Shown in pieces: positions 22,949 to 32,192 of a DNA stretch of 64,000 nt. The first letter of the stretch is position 1; each line of letters begins with the position of its first letter. The notes below the pieces were generated by a model. The model saw only the letters and a program-made list of their open reading frames with translations, made no database searches and had not been told where the DNA came from. The position numbers and the translations under genes were made by a program. Origin of the DNA: Paenibacillus sp. HWE-109 (lineage in GTDB: Bacteria; Bacillota; Bacilli; Paenibacillales; NBRC-103111); the NCBI RefSeq assembly GCF_022163125.1, contig NZ_CP091881.1, positions 7,676,501 to 7,740,500 of the forward strand. Reading direction: 5' to 3'.

Positions 22949-24646
22949 ATGAAGCTGAAAGATTTTGAGAATAGCGTGGATCAAATCACTTTTGACCGCG
23001 GAAAGGCGTATCGAGAGAAAGGTCATGTTGTATCTGTTGAAGAGGTAGAGCCGCTAATGTACCATGCTGAGGTGAAGGGGAGTGAGCTTTACGAAGTGGG
23101 TGTTCATCTTGGATCTCGCGGCGAAGTGATGTATGCAGCGTGCGACTGTCCTTATGACATGGGGGACATATGTAAGCGTGCCGTTGCTGTGCTTCTGGAA
23201 ATTAGAGATGACCTATCTCAAGGGGATACAGCAAAGAGGCCTTCTAAACCTGCACCGAAAGTGAGCTTACCCGACCATCTATCTAAGCTTAGTAAGGAGG
23301 AGCTGATTGCGTTAGTAGTCGATTTTTCCAAAGAGATTAAGGAAGTAGAGCAAATGCTCACTCTGAAATTTCACGACTCGAGTAAGGACGAGGGGTTAGC
23401 TCAATATAAAAAAATAATTCGCTCCTCTGTGAAGCAAAACTCCGACAGACATGGCTTTGTACCTTATCGCCAGGTTTCTGGTGCTGTAATTGGTGCCGAA
23501 CGGGTGATGCTGAAAGCCGGGGAAGATTTCGAAAAGGGAAAGCACCTGTCTGCTGCCAAGATAGCCTTTTGCATTTTGCATGAGATGGGGGACTTGCTTC
23601 AGTCGTGTGATGATTCAGATGGCATCGTAGGTGATATGATTCAAGGATGCCTGGATTTGGTCCATGGTGCAGCTTGTGACTCTGAAAGCATGGCTGGATT
23701 GGATAGACTGCCCCTGTTTAGGCTACTTCTAAAAGAGGTATCTCATCCGAACCTCGAAGGCTGGAATGAGTGGCAGCTATCTCTTTTGGAAAGTAGTTTA
23801 TGTTTGATACAGAATGATCAGGAGAGGGCAGAATGGGAACAGCAGGTAGTAAAATTAGAAAGCAAAGAGAAAAGGGAGTCCTCCTATAGTTCATATTTGT
23901 TTGAGCATTTAGCTAGGCTCAGGTATCAAGTGATTCTGAAGTTTGATGATGATGAACAAGCCAATAAATTTATGCAAGATCATCTAGGTTTTACGGCTTT
24001 TCGCAAAATGGCCATTGCTGCAGCTATGGAACATCAGCAATATGATAAGGCATTGCAGTTAGCCGAAGATGGCGAGCGTCAAGCTACAAGTAAGGGTTAT
24101 CCGGGTCTGGTTGATGAGTGGAAAAAGTCTCGCTATGAGATATATCAACTCACAAACCAAGTTGAACTTCAAAAAAAGCTGGCCGAGGAATTCGTCGTAT
24201 CAGGTGAGCATGCCTTTTATGTGAAGTTAAAAGAATTATTTAGTAAGGATGAATGGCCTCTTGTATATGAGCGGATTTTGAACAATCTGGAGAATCAGAA
24301 TCATAATTGGCAAGTAAATTCCTTGTATTCCCGTTTACTAATAGAAGAGAAAGAGACACGGAGATTGCTAAGTTATGTCCAAAAGAATAAAAGATATGTA
24401 GTTGACTATTATACGCATCTGGTAGATGAGCATGCAGATGACGTTTATGCATTGTTTGTCGACTTCATTGTGGAGGAAGCCGCGCGATCAACGAATCGAA
24501 AAGAATATCAGAAGGTATGTCGAATTATCGCTCAACTGATCAAAGCAGGTGGGAAGATTCAGTCAGAGAGGGTCATCCAGCAATTCCGCCTTGCTTATCC
24601 GAATAGATCTGCATTCATGGATGAGCTTCAGAAGATCAAGGTTTAA
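22949..24646 (+). CDS. SWIM zinc-finger-like protein with altered motif
   Basis: 565 residues. The N-terminus (KDFENSVDQITFDRGKAYREKGHV) and the segment A-C-D-C-P-Y-D-M-G-D-I-C-K-R are those of bacterial SWIM-domain proteins, whose motif is CxCx(n)CxH. Here the final His is Arg (CGT at about 23176-23178, one transition from CAT), so zinc binding may be weakened. The rest (about 110-565) is helical, with many short charged helices. Such proteins are often near SNF2 helicases, but none is adjacent here. Function unknown; a DNA- or protein-binding role is inferred from the domain. Confidence 0.8.
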   Translation: MKLKDFENSVDQITFDRGKAYREKGHVVSVEEVEPLMYHAEVKGSELYEVGVHLGSRGEVMYAACDCPYDMGDICKRAVAVLLEIRDDLSQGDTAKRPSKPAPKVSLPDHLSKLSKEELIALVVDFSKEIKEVEQMLTLKFHDSSKDEGLAQYKKIIRSSVKQNSDRHGFVPYRQVSGAVIGAERVMLKAGEDFEKGKHLSAAKIAFCILHEMGDLLQSCDDSDGIVGDMIQGCLDLVHGAACDSESMAGLDRLPLFRLLLKEVSHPNLEGWNEWQLSLLESSLCLIQNDQERAEWEQQVVKLESKEKRESSYSSYLFEHLARLRYQVILKFDDDEQANKFMQDHLGFTAFRKMAIAAAMEHQQYDKALQLAEDGERQATSKGYPGLVDEWKKSRYEIYQLTNQVELQKKLAEEFVVSGEHAFYVKLKELFSKDEWPLVYERILNNLENQNHNWQVNSLYSRLLIEEKETRRLLSYVQKNKRYVVDYYTHLVDEHADDVYALFVDFIVEEAARSTNRKEYQKVCRIIAQLIKAGGKIQSERVIQQFRLAYPNRSAFMDELQKIKV

Positions 24647-24697
24647 TATCCCTACTCAATTGTTGCGTCACACTGATTCAACAAGATGAACGAATAG

Positions 24698-24742
24698 GAC
24701 AGTCCCATTGAATGTAAGACGTTCATGGGCTGCCTTTTTGTC
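24698..24742 (+). terminator. Probable terminator after the SWIM gene
   Basis: Imperfect hairpin with AGGACAGTCCCAT on the left and ATGGGCTGCCT on the right, then TTTTT near 24735. Confidence 0.55.
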
Positions 24743-24826
24743 TTTGTAGTATTCAACTTATTCTTGGTAGATTATAATCAAAAATAACTAGGATTATTAA
24801 TTCATGACTGGAGGTTTATTTACTAT

Positions 24827-25630
24827 ATGAAAGAGAAGCTCAAGTTGTTATCTATAGGTATAGTCATAGGGGCGATGGTATCCACTTCCCTCGGGGCAAA
24901 CGCGGCTGGCGAGAAGATTGAAGTTTACTTCAAGCAGCTGAAATTTATGTTTGACGGTAATGAAAAAGAGATTAGCCCCGCCCAAGGAAAGCCTTTAGTT
25001 TATGAAGGTACGACTTATGTTCCACTTCGTTTTATGAGTGAAGCACTCGGTAAAACCGTTCAATATGATGCAAACCGGGAAACGATTTGGGTGGGCGACC
25101 GCTATTCAAGTTCTCCTAGCATGAGTATTGCAACTAATCGATCTTATCAGGCTACGATTGAAACGACCAAAGGGAGTTTCCGTATTGAACTCTTCGCAAA
25201 AGATGCGCCTAAGACTGTGAACAATTTCCTTTTTCTTGCTAGAGAGGGTTTTTATGATGATGTTACTTTTCATAGAGTATTGAAAAATTTCGTCATACAG
25301 GCGGGAGATCCTTCTGGGACAGGTCGTGGAGGACCTGGCTATAGCTTTGAAGATGAGCTGAATAACGGACATAAATATGAACCGGGAATTGTTGCGATGG
25401 CAAATTCAGGACCGAACACGAACGGCAGCCAATTTTTTATATGTACGGGTACGGACAGTGATTACTTAAATACGATTCCGAATTATACCATTTTCGGCAA
25501 AGTAATCGAAGGAATGGATGTCGTTCTTGACCTTGCATCCACCCCCGTAGAGCAAAATGGTAATCAGGAAAAGAGCAAGCCTATAGAGACCATTAGCATT
25601 AAAAACGTTGCGATAACTGAAGCAAATTAA
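24827..25630 (+). CDS. Secreted cyclophilin-type peptidyl-prolyl isomerase with copper-amine-oxidase-like N-domain
   Basis: 267 residues: signal peptide (about 1-27, ending ANAA), a copper amine oxidase N-terminal-like module (about 30-88; GKPLVYEGTTYVPLRFMSEALG, a common Paenibacillus surface module), then a bacterial cyclophilin domain (about 105-265). Cyclophilin hallmarks are present: VTFHRVLKNFVIQAGD, the GPNTNGSQFFI active-site strand, and a YTIFGKVIEGMDVV segment. It should speed proline isomerisation in exported proteins outside the membrane. ATG 24827 is preceded by CTGGAGG about 11 nt upstream. Confidence 0.92.
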   Translation: MKEKLKLLSIGIVIGAMVSTSLGANAAGEKIEVYFKQLKFMFDGNEKEISPAQGKPLVYEGTTYVPLRFMSEALGKTVQYDANRETIWVGDRYSSSPSMSIATNRSYQATIETTKGSFRIELFAKDAPKTVNNFLFLAREGFYDDVTFHRVLKNFVIQAGDPSGTGRGGPGYSFEDELNNGHKYEPGIVAMANSGPNTNGSQFFICTGTDSDYLNTIPNYTIFGKVIEGMDVVLDLASTPVEQNGNQEKSKPIETISIKNVAITEAN

Positions 25631-25677
25631 CACTAGCTTTCTATGATTTGAATATTAATAAGATCCAGGGGGGAACT

Positions 25678-27165
25678 ATGTTTAAAAAAAGATTGCCTAT
25701 CATAATTAGCTTATGTGCAGTTATGTTTTATAGTACTTCTGCTAGCGCGGAGGTAATCCCAACTAGCAATACACTAAATGTTTGTGTGAAGCCAAATGGG
25801 CAAGTGTATCTCCTGGCGCCTGATGCAGCTTGCAAGGATACCGAGACTAAGTTAAAACTACAACTTCAAGGTCCCCAAGGGGAGTTAGGTGCAACAGGGC
25901 CTAAGGGGGATAAAGGGGACATTGGAGCCCAAGGAATCCAAGGTGATACTGGAATGATCGGACCTGTTGGTCCTCCAGGACTCAAAGGCGATACTGGCGC
26001 AGCGGGTCCTACTGGTTCTCAAGGTCCTAAAGGCGACACAGGCGAAGCCGGAGCAACAGGTCCTCAAGGACTGAAAGGCGACACAGGGGAAGCGGGTCCT
26101 ACTGGTGCCCCAGGTCCGAAAGGTGACATTGGCGTAACAGGACCAGCAGGTCCTGCTGGTCCACAAGGAATAGCAGGTGTAGCAGGTGTGAATGGACCAA
26201 TGGGACCAATGGGGTTACCTGGACAGCTTGCCATATACGGTGATGGAACGGCAGGTGCTTTTAGCGTTCCAGTTGGCAGCACATTGGACCTCACGACACT
26301 ATCGGGCTTTAATTCATTGGCAGGCAAGGATCATTTTCAATTTACAAGTATCAATATTGCCGGGAATCTCATCATCCCCAGTGGAGTAGTACTAAGAGCA
26401 ACTGGGGACGTGACTATCACGGGTACAATAACTGTAGCGACGGCAGCACAAGATTCAGGCAATGGCGCTCCTCATCCTGGCCTATCATTAGCTGCCCCAG
26501 GCACTACGTTTGCTTCACCGAACGCTAATTCTAGCGGCGGTATCGGACTCTCGGCTCTCACAGCCTCACACATTTTAACCCCGCCAACTAGTGCTGGAGG
26601 AGCCGGAGACCGAAATTATCAAACAACTGGTGGAGAAGGCGGCGGCTCTCTGAGCATTATGGCTAAAGGGAACATACGCGTAAACGTTGGAGGAGCCATC
26701 AATGCCAATGGCATGAATGCAACGAATCCAGGAGGAGCCAGTGACATTAGCGGAGGCGGCGGAGGTGGAGGAGGAGTTATTATATTGGTGGCTAAGGGGA
26801 GTATGACCATCGGTGGAACACTCAGAACCAATGGCGGCAACGGAGCAATAGGTGTTAATGGTAACGCTGGAACCAGTGGCTCAGGAGGAGGAGGAGGTGG
26901 AGGTGGCGGGATTATTCACCTCATCTCTTCATCTAGTCCTGCTGTCACTGGCACTATTCAGGTCAATGGCGGTGCAGCAGGTACAGATGCAAACACGGGT
27001 GCCACTAACTATCCCGGCGGAGGCGGCGGGGCATCTGGAGGCAATGGCGGCAAGGGTGGCGCATATGATACGAGTAGCGCCGCATTCGTTGCGGCTCAAG
27101 CTGGTGGAGCCGGCTATACCTTTACAACTGTGGTTCCTGAACCTGAAAATATCATAATTAGATAG
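25678..27165 (+). CDS. Secreted collagen-like protein with glycine-rich C-domain
   Basis: 495 residues from ATG 25678 (GGGGGG ribosome site just upstream). A signal peptide ends near ASA (about residue 24). Residues about 65-175 are Gly-X-Y triplets (GPKGDTGEAG-type) without interruption, which should form a collagen triple helix. The remainder (about 180-495) is rich in Gly, Ser, Thr and Asn with poly-Gly runs, and resembles beta-helical or adhesin-like repeats. Collagen-like proteins in spore-formers are commonly exosporium or surface filaments. It follows the cyclophilin gene by 47 nt, so the isomerase could help fold it, but that is inference. Confidence 0.88.
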   Translation: MFKKRLPIIISLCAVMFYSTSASAEVIPTSNTLNVCVKPNGQVYLLAPDAACKDTETKLKLQLQGPQGELGATGPKGDKGDIGAQGIQGDTGMIGPVGPPGLKGDTGAAGPTGSQGPKGDTGEAGATGPQGLKGDTGEAGPTGAPGPKGDIGVTGPAGPAGPQGIAGVAGVNGPMGPMGLPGQLAIYGDGTAGAFSVPVGSTLDLTTLSGFNSLAGKDHFQFTSINIAGNLIIPSGVVLRATGDVTITGTITVATAAQDSGNGAPHPGLSLAAPGTTFASPNANSSGGIGLSALTASHILTPPTSAGGAGDRNYQTTGGEGGGSLSIMAKGNIRVNVGGAINANGMNATNPGGASDISGGGGGGGGVIILVAKGSMTIGGTLRTNGGNGAIGVNGNAGTSGSGGGGGGGGGIIHLISSSSPAVTGTIQVNGGAAGTDANTGATNYPGGGGGASGGNGGKGGAYDTSSAAFVAAQAGGAGYTFTTVVPEPENIIIR

Positions 27166-27181
27166 TTATCATAGTAACTTG

Positions 27182-27207
27182 GCGTCGGTCGCAACCGGCG
27201 CTTTTTT
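27182..27207 (+). terminator. Terminator after the collagen-like gene
   Basis: An 8-bp stem with one G-U pair (27182-27201) followed by six Ts. Confidence 0.75.
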
Positions 27208-27221
27208 CTTCTTTTTTTGCA

Positions 27222-27254
27222 GACAAAAAGCCAGCAATTCGCTGGCTTTTTGTC
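27222..27254. terminator. Bidirectional terminator for the convergent SLH gene
   Basis: A 14-bp perfect stem (27222-27235 with 27241-27254), flanked by A5 and T5 inside the arms. It ends the minus-strand gene at 27264. Confidence 0.9.
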
Positions 27255-27263
27255 AAAATTAGT

Positions 27264-29381
27264 TTAAAGGAACTGAATCGAGCGCAGCATGCGATAGAGA
27301 ATTGCCGCAGCTTCTGCGCGTGATGCTTTGCCGTCAGGATTGAAGCGTCCCGTGGTATCGCCTTCTACAAGCCCCAAAGCAGATGCTTTCAATATCATCG
27401 CTTTAGCCCAGTCAGAGAAAGCAGCTTGATCTTGAAACGCGCCTCTTACACCGGTATTGTCACCTTGAGGAACGAATTTGGTGTATTCTAAAGCGCGAAG
27501 TACCATGGTAACTAACTCCTCACGGTTAATCGTCCGTTCCGCTTGAAACGTACCATCTGCATACCCGTTAATTAGCCCGGACCTATAAGCTGAGTTAATT
27601 GTGGATTCGTACCACTGACCCTTAATATCCGCAAAAGGTGATGGTGTTTCTACATCCGGCAAGCCCAATGATCTGACCAGCAAAGCAGCAAGCTCTGCCC
27701 TTGAAATTGACTCATCTGGATCAAAGACGGTTTGCTCCTTTCCTTGGATGATCATCTTAGAAGCCATTGTTTCAACAATTTCTTGTGCCCAATGTTTCTG
27801 CATATCCACAAAAGACGTCTTATGATCGATAATCACATAGTTGCTTAATTCTTTCGTTAGCAAGACAGCCACTTTCTTTCCGTCAACGACTTCAAACCGT
27901 GTAGGTACAAAACGGAACTCACCTGATCCGGGATCTATTCGTACTCCTGTTGCGGTATCTGATAGATTCGATGTGAGCAGATTAATCGTCCGTGAAATAT
28001 AGGGACTGAATGAAGTTACTGAGCCCACTTTATCATCGCCACGATAAAGATTAATTTGGAACTCTACCGGCTTTGATATCAAATTAGCGTGTAAAGAACC
28101 TGCTCTTTCTTGAATATCTCGCTGTTGAGCCAGGGCGGCTTCAGCAATCGTATAGCTAACGGTTAATTCGCTCTCCGGAATGCCTAATAAACGGGAAAAC
28201 TCTCCAATTTTCATTTCACTTAATGGGACATTGATCGAAGCGCCAGCCGTCTGAAATCTGATCTGTAAGCTTGGGTTCTCAGCAAGCAGTTGCCGTTGCT
28301 GAAGTGCTGTTATTTTCATTTCTGCATTTCGTTCAGCAGAGTTCACTTTAATAATGCCATCTTGTAACTGTTGAGATGAAATTTCGACATGTCTGCCACT
28401 AGGAGAGCTATCAAATATTTGAATCAAGTGTTTCGGTGGCTGTTGTGGTGAACCAATCCCATTTCCGGATCCAGATGAAGGATTTGGGTTATTTGTAACA
28501 GGGGCAGCCACACGAATTTCTGTGGATGATGTCATATTTTGATAAACAGCCGTGAGTACGGTCGTTCCCTCTGAAATACCTTTAACTAAACCATCGGGGG
28601 TAATCGTTGCAATTCTTGGATCTTGTAAAGTGTAGGAAGCAGCAGAAGTTATGTGAACGGTAGTTCCGCTGGAATAACGCGCAGTCAAAGCCGTCTGAAC
28701 GGTTTCCCCGGCATTTAATTGATAAACATTCCTGCCGAATGATATTCCTTCAATAAGGACAGGATCTATTACTGGAGAAAAATTCACCATGCCTTGCGTG
28801 GGAAAAGGAGTCTGATTTAAAGTGGCTGTAATTATCGCTGTCCCCGGAGTTGTAGGAGAAGTTAAAACAGCTGTATATTTGCCATAGGTTTCATAGGTTA
28901 ACTCCATCGACATTTTAATAGAGCTACCATCTGATTGGGGCAAATTAATGGTGCCTGCTAACAGTGGAATAAGCACATCGGATTCGGGATCTGATTGAAA
29001 CCTAATTTTTTCGGATAAATCTGGAGAAGTCAATGTGGCATGATAGGAGCCGGCTTGCTGAAAGTTTACATTTCCCAAGGATCCGATAGACGCGAATAAC
29101 TGCAATCCTCCTGGATCATGCGATAATGGAATGCCGTTCTGATCAAGGAGTTGAACCGTTATTAATGTCTGGCTGACGCCATCGGCAGGAAGTGAATAAG
29201 TGCTGGACGTAATCGTCGCCTGAATGGTTTGATTCCCATAGGTTGCCGAATTAACGGAAGATTCACTAAGGGGAGTGTTCTGATCATCTAGCGCGAAAGC
29301 TAAAGAAGAACTAAATAAAGAAAGAAACTGGATTACAATTAAAATACTGGAAATTTTTTTGCCGAATGCCTGGAAAATCAT
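27264..29381 (-). CDS. SLH-domain surface protein with Big_1 and Big_2 Ig-like domains
   Basis: 705 residues. A signal peptide (about 1-30, LSLFSSSLAFA) is followed by an invasin/intimin-like Big_1 domain (about 50-200; TSSTYSLPADGVSQTLITVQLLD), a Big_2 domain (about 210-292; YSSGTTVHIT, TPDGLVKGISEGTTVLTA), a Pro/Ser linker, a mixed domain (about 315-515), and three SLH motifs (about 525-702). SLH triads anchor proteins to the pyruvylated secondary cell-wall polymer. Likely a surface adhesin or envelope-structuring protein. ATG 29381 has only a weak ribosome site, and the next gene diverges. Confidence 0.9.
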   Translation of the reverse strand: MIFQAFGKKISSILIVIQFLSLFSSSLAFALDDQNTPLSESSVNSATYGNQTIQATITSSTYSLPADGVSQTLITVQLLDQNGIPLSHDPGGLQLFASIGSLGNVNFQQAGSYHATLTSPDLSEKIRFQSDPESDVLIPLLAGTINLPQSDGSSIKMSMELTYETYGKYTAVLTSPTTPGTAIITATLNQTPFPTQGMVNFSPVIDPVLIEGISFGRNVYQLNAGETVQTALTARYSSGTTVHITSAASYTLQDPRIATITPDGLVKGISEGTTVLTAVYQNMTSSTEIRVAAPVTNNPNPSSGSGNGIGSPQQPPKHLIQIFDSSPSGRHVEISSQQLQDGIIKVNSAERNAEMKITALQQRQLLAENPSLQIRFQTAGASINVPLSEMKIGEFSRLLGIPESELTVSYTIAEAALAQQRDIQERAGSLHANLISKPVEFQINLYRGDDKVGSVTSFSPYISRTINLLTSNLSDTATGVRIDPGSGEFRFVPTRFEVVDGKKVAVLLTKELSNYVIIDHKTSFVDMQKHWAQEIVETMASKMIIQGKEQTVFDPDESISRAELAALLVRSLGLPDVETPSPFADIKGQWYESTINSAYRSGLINGYADGTFQAERTINREELVTMVLRALEYTKFVPQGDNTGVRGAFQDQAAFSDWAKAMILKASALGLVEGDTTGRFNPDGKASRAEAAAILYRMLRSIQFL

Positions 29382-29537
29382 GACTCGAGCAGCACCGCCT
29401 TATTAGTTATTGTTAACCCAATAATATCGTAGGCCAGTACATTTTGCTATACATTGGGCCGCAGTAAATGCCTTATGTACCAGTTAATAAAATATGGGGT
29501 TAAAGGGTAATATAACTAGTAAAAAGGAGCTGCGAAC

Positions 29538-30080
29538 ATGAATATCCTAGAGGTACTTAATGATACGATTAAGCCGTTTCTGGATGGCGAAAAGCCGCCT
29601 TTAAATGTCGGAGAGGTCATGAATCTTTGGTTTTATTTGACGGCTACGGAACAAACCATGCGCGGTGAGCAGGTGTCTTTTAATATTGCTCTGGATCCTG
29701 AACTTAAGGAAAAGCTGCAGGAAGTTATTAATGATGTTCATCGTCCGATATTTGAGGAATTGATTGCGTTTTTAAATGCAGAGGGTGTCCCGTTAACGGA
29801 GCTATCACCGGATAAACCAGTCGGGGATTTTCGGGATATCCCGGAGGGCTCCAGATTATCAGATGAGGAGATTGCAAGTCTGCTCAGCTTCAATCTTGTG
29901 TTAGGCATCAATTATGCTTGCCGGGGATTGACTGAGGCTGTGCGACCGGATGTAGCTCTCATGTTTGCCAAGTTTCAGATGAAGAAGTTGACGTTCGCCA
30001 TAACGTTAAAAGATCTATTGGTAAGAAGAGGATGGCTTAAAGCGCCCCCGTATTTTAAACCGGAAGCACCTGTAAGGTAA
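29538..30080 (+). CDS. DUF3231 family protein
   Basis: 180 residues, mostly helical, with two related halves suggestive of a ferritin-like helical bundle: MNLWFYLTATEQTMRGEQ, then SDEEIASLLSFNLVLGINYACRGLTEAVRPDVALMFAKFQ. DUF3231 proteins occur in spore-forming Bacillales, some being linked with spores, but no activity is established. The start ATG 29538 follows AAAAAGGAG. Transcribed away from the SLH gene and closed by a terminator at 30114. Confidence 0.8.
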   Translation: MNILEVLNDTIKPFLDGEKPPLNVGEVMNLWFYLTATEQTMRGEQVSFNIALDPELKEKLQEVINDVHRPIFEELIAFLNAEGVPLTELSPDKPVGDFRDIPEGSRLSDEEIASLLSFNLVLGINYACRGLTEAVRPDVALMFAKFQMKKLTFAITLKDLLVRRGWLKAPPYFKPEAPVR

Positions 30081-30113
30081 GGTTACTTCATGAACAAGGT
30101 TCACCTGATAGCT

Positions 30114-30147
30114 AGCCACTTCTTTAACCAAAAGGAGGTGGCTTTTT
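30114..30147 (+). terminator. Terminator after the DUF3231 gene
   Basis: AGCCACTTCTTT pairs with AAGGAGGTGGCT around a short loop, followed by TTTTT. Confidence 0.8.
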
Positions 30148-30175
30148 ATATGCTTGCATAAACCAGAGGCACTTG

Positions 30176-30358
30176 TTATTGAGGGTTCGCGAGGATGGTT
30201 CCATTCAACCATTCAAATTCATATTCAAATTGTGCGGTGGAGCTATAAAGTTCTGGCGAGTAAGGAGGCACGATATGGCTGTGATTCTCTGTTGCACCAA
30301 CACCTAAAGCGGATAGGGATAATATACAAACAAATCCAACAAGTATTTTTGCTGTCAT
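30176..30358 (-). CDS. Small secreted protein of unknown function
   Basis: 60 residues. A clean signal peptide (MTAKILVGFVCILSLSALGVGA, cleavage near residue 22) precedes a 38-residue mature part with His, Pro and aromatic residues. GGAGG stands 9 nt before ATG 30358, which favours a real gene. No family recognised. The convergent neighbour's terminator lies downstream. Confidence 0.6.
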   Translation of the reverse strand: MTAKILVGFVCILSLSALGVGATENHSHIVPPYSPELYSSTAQFEYEFEWLNGTILANPQ

Positions 30359-30620
30359 AGTTCGATGCCTCCGTCACAATAAGATAGCTTCATTGTACGG
30401 TGGATATGTAACTGGAGTATTATCCCTAAGTAAATGATATATTTACAAAAGAGAGGTGGCGTTTTATTTTGTGAAGAGTCCTGACTTACTCCGCCTAAAG
30501 ACGGACATGGTGTTCTTGCTGCGGTCTGATTGCATCTCAACACAAATACGCTAAAATAAATTCATGAGAAATTGGAGCGGGCTCTTTGGCTGCCATCCGA
30601 GAAATGAAAGGGAAGATCAC

Positions 30621-31112
30621 ATGAATGTTGAAACGTTGATTGGCTATGGGATTGGTGCTGTCATTATCATATTGGTTATCTGGCTTCGAACGCGCGGCAA
30701 AAGCCGACCTATTCGCAACAAGGGGATTGGCATGCTGACCCCTGTCGTTCTCTTGCTGATTGTATTTGGCTTCTCGATTAGTTCGTTAACACATATACCA
30801 GATCATCCGTTTCATCTGCCGGCATTGTGGGAAATATTGTGCGCAGGTGTTCTAGGGGTTGGACTAGGCAGTATCATGCTCTATCACACAGGGTACGAGA
30901 AGCGTGAGGATGGACTTGTGTATGCCAAGAAAAATAAGAATTTCAAATATGTGCTCATTGCGATCATCATTCTTCGAGTCGCTTTATCCCAATATTTTAA
31001 AAGCCTGGACTATACAGAGTTCACTTTGCTTACGATGGTGATGGCCTACTTGTATATCTGTGTTTGGCGGATTGGAAGTTTCCTGAAATATCGCAGGGTC
31101 GCTAATTTCTAA
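30621..31112 (+). CDS. CcdC-like (DUF1453) membrane protein
   Basis: 163 residues from ATG 30621, with AAGGGAAG upstream; a longer in-frame start at 30564 is less likely. Four to five membrane segments: IGYGIGAVIIILVIWL, LTPVVLLLIVFGFSI, LWEILCAGVLGVGLGSIML, VLIAIIILRVAL and a final one. The pattern and size match the CcdC family of Bacillus, whose gene is near the cytochrome c maturation gene ccdA there but whose function is unclear. No cytochrome genes are adjacent here. Confidence 0.75.
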   Translation: MNVETLIGYGIGAVIIILVIWLRTRGKSRPIRNKGIGMLTPVVLLLIVFGFSISSLTHIPDHPFHLPALWEILCAGVLGVGLGSIMLYHTGYEKREDGLVYAKKNKNFKYVLIAIIILRVALSQYFKSLDYTEFTLLTMVMAYLYICVWRIGSFLKYRRVANF

Positions 31113-31114
31113 CG

Positions 31115-31139
31115 CAGGCACCATTTCGGTGTCTTTTTT
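31115..31139 (+). terminator. Terminator after the CcdC-like gene
   Basis: GGCACC-ATTTC-GGTGTC stem followed by eight Ts. Confidence 0.8.
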
Positions 31140-31147
31140 TTATCCGG

Positions 31148-31951
31148 TTAATTCATTTGCAATTGAATTGCCGCCAACGTTTCGCTAACCGTGGATTCCA
31201 GTTTAAAGATTTTTTGCTCCTCCTCAATGATTTGGCGCGATAGTGAGACCATGGAGGATAGAGAGTTCTGTACCCCAGTCGGGTCTGACTTCTTGGCCGC
31301 TTGTTTAAAAGCGCTCCATGTCGAAGATAAGCTGTTTTGCGTTGCTTTGATAGCCCCTTGCTTGGCTTTGATTTGAGCATTTATCGGATCGATATCATCC
31401 AGGCGATCGCGGATTTTTTTGGCCGCTTGGGCAGCACTGTCTTTGGCGGTTTTGTGAATTTTCACTTTGGAGGCAATATCAGCTCGCGCGAATCCGACGG
31501 GGATTTTGAGTGCGGTGGCTTGAATGCGGAGCAGCGCGTTTAAGCTTCTGCTTTTAAATGAGCGGGCCGCCTCAATCTGTTTATTTAAAGTGGTATATCG
31601 GGATAATAAGGGCTTGTGCCGTTCTCTTGCCTGTAAGACATCAGCTTCCAAGCTAGCGATCTTAGCATTGTCGATCTCTTTGCTTTGCTTATTAACGGTT
31701 GCCGCGGTATCTTTATTTCGGTTGTGCAGCGAGTCGATCTTGCTCTCCCAGTTTTGATCTTGCTTTTGAAGGTTCAGGAATTCGGTGTGTAAAGATTGAA
31801 TGGTTCGTGCTTGGATTTGCGAAGCGCTCGCAATAGTTTTGTCCAGTGAGGTTTGAATCGTGGATGTGAATTCAATGGAGGCGGCGGCGACTTCTGTGGG
31901 GAGCGCTGAGGCGAAGGCAAGAGCGGTGAGCAGCACGATATAATTTTTCAA
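31148..31951 (-). CDS. Secreted coiled-coil protein of unknown function
   Basis: 267 residues from TTG 31951, chosen because AAGGAGG lies 6 nt upstream. The N-terminus is a signal peptide (LKNYIVLLTALAFASALPTEVAAA). The mature protein is almost entirely alpha-helical with heptad-like Leu, Ile and Ala spacing, many Lys, Gln and Asp, no Cys and no recognised domain. It could be a cell-wall-associated spacer or a subunit of a larger assembly. Expression is probably controlled by a strong promoter (32076-32104) and a terminator-like leader hairpin (31993-32040). Confidence 0.75.
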   Translation of the reverse strand: MKNYIVLLTALAFASALPTEVAAASIEFTSTIQTSLDKTIASASQIQARTIQSLHTEFLNLQKQDQNWESKIDSLHNRNKDTAATVNKQSKEIDNAKIASLEADVLQARERHKPLLSRYTTLNKQIEAARSFKSRSLNALLRIQATALKIPVGFARADIASKVKIHKTAKDSAAQAAKKIRDRLDDIDPINAQIKAKQGAIKATQNSLSSTWSAFKQAAKKSDPTGVQNSLSSMVSLSRQIIEEEQKIFKLESTVSETLAAIQLQMN

Positions 31952-31992
31952 TGAAATCCTCCTTCGAATGGGGAAATGGTGAGGAATACGAC

Positions 31993-32040
31993 AAAAAAGC
32001 ACCAGCAAGACAGGCAGTTAGCCTGATCTTACGGGTGCTT
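31993..32040 (-). promoter_or_regulatory. Leader hairpin with T-run: candidate attenuator or riboswitch platform
   Basis: On the minus strand AGCACC...GGTGCT encloses two inner stems (GTAAGA/TCTTGC and CAGGC/GCCTG), and TTTTTT follows. It lies between the promoter and the TTG start at 31951, so it should terminate most transcripts unless disrupted. No known riboswitch class matched by eye. Confidence 0.6.
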
Positions 32041-32075
32041 CCGACGTAAGTATTCGCTCAAAATAGATTAGCTGT

Positions 32076-32104
32076 ACTATACCAAGACATCCAGAAAGTG
32101 TCAA
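32076..32104 (-). promoter_or_regulatory. Strong sigma-A-type promoter for the secreted coiled-coil gene
   Basis: On the minus strand TTGACA (32104-32099), a 17-nt spacer and TATAGT (32081-32076). Confidence 0.8.
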
Positions 32105-32192
32105 TACGAACGCCAAATTTGCTCCAAGTGAACCCGGTGCTTTACACTAGGTAAGACTGGTAAAATAACCATGACCAAAGGATGGAACAACG

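Noticed and set aside
25860..26220. Tandem DNA repeat as a mobile or satellite element
   Set aside because: The periodicity is fully explained by Gly-X-Y coding triplets of the collagen-like protein.
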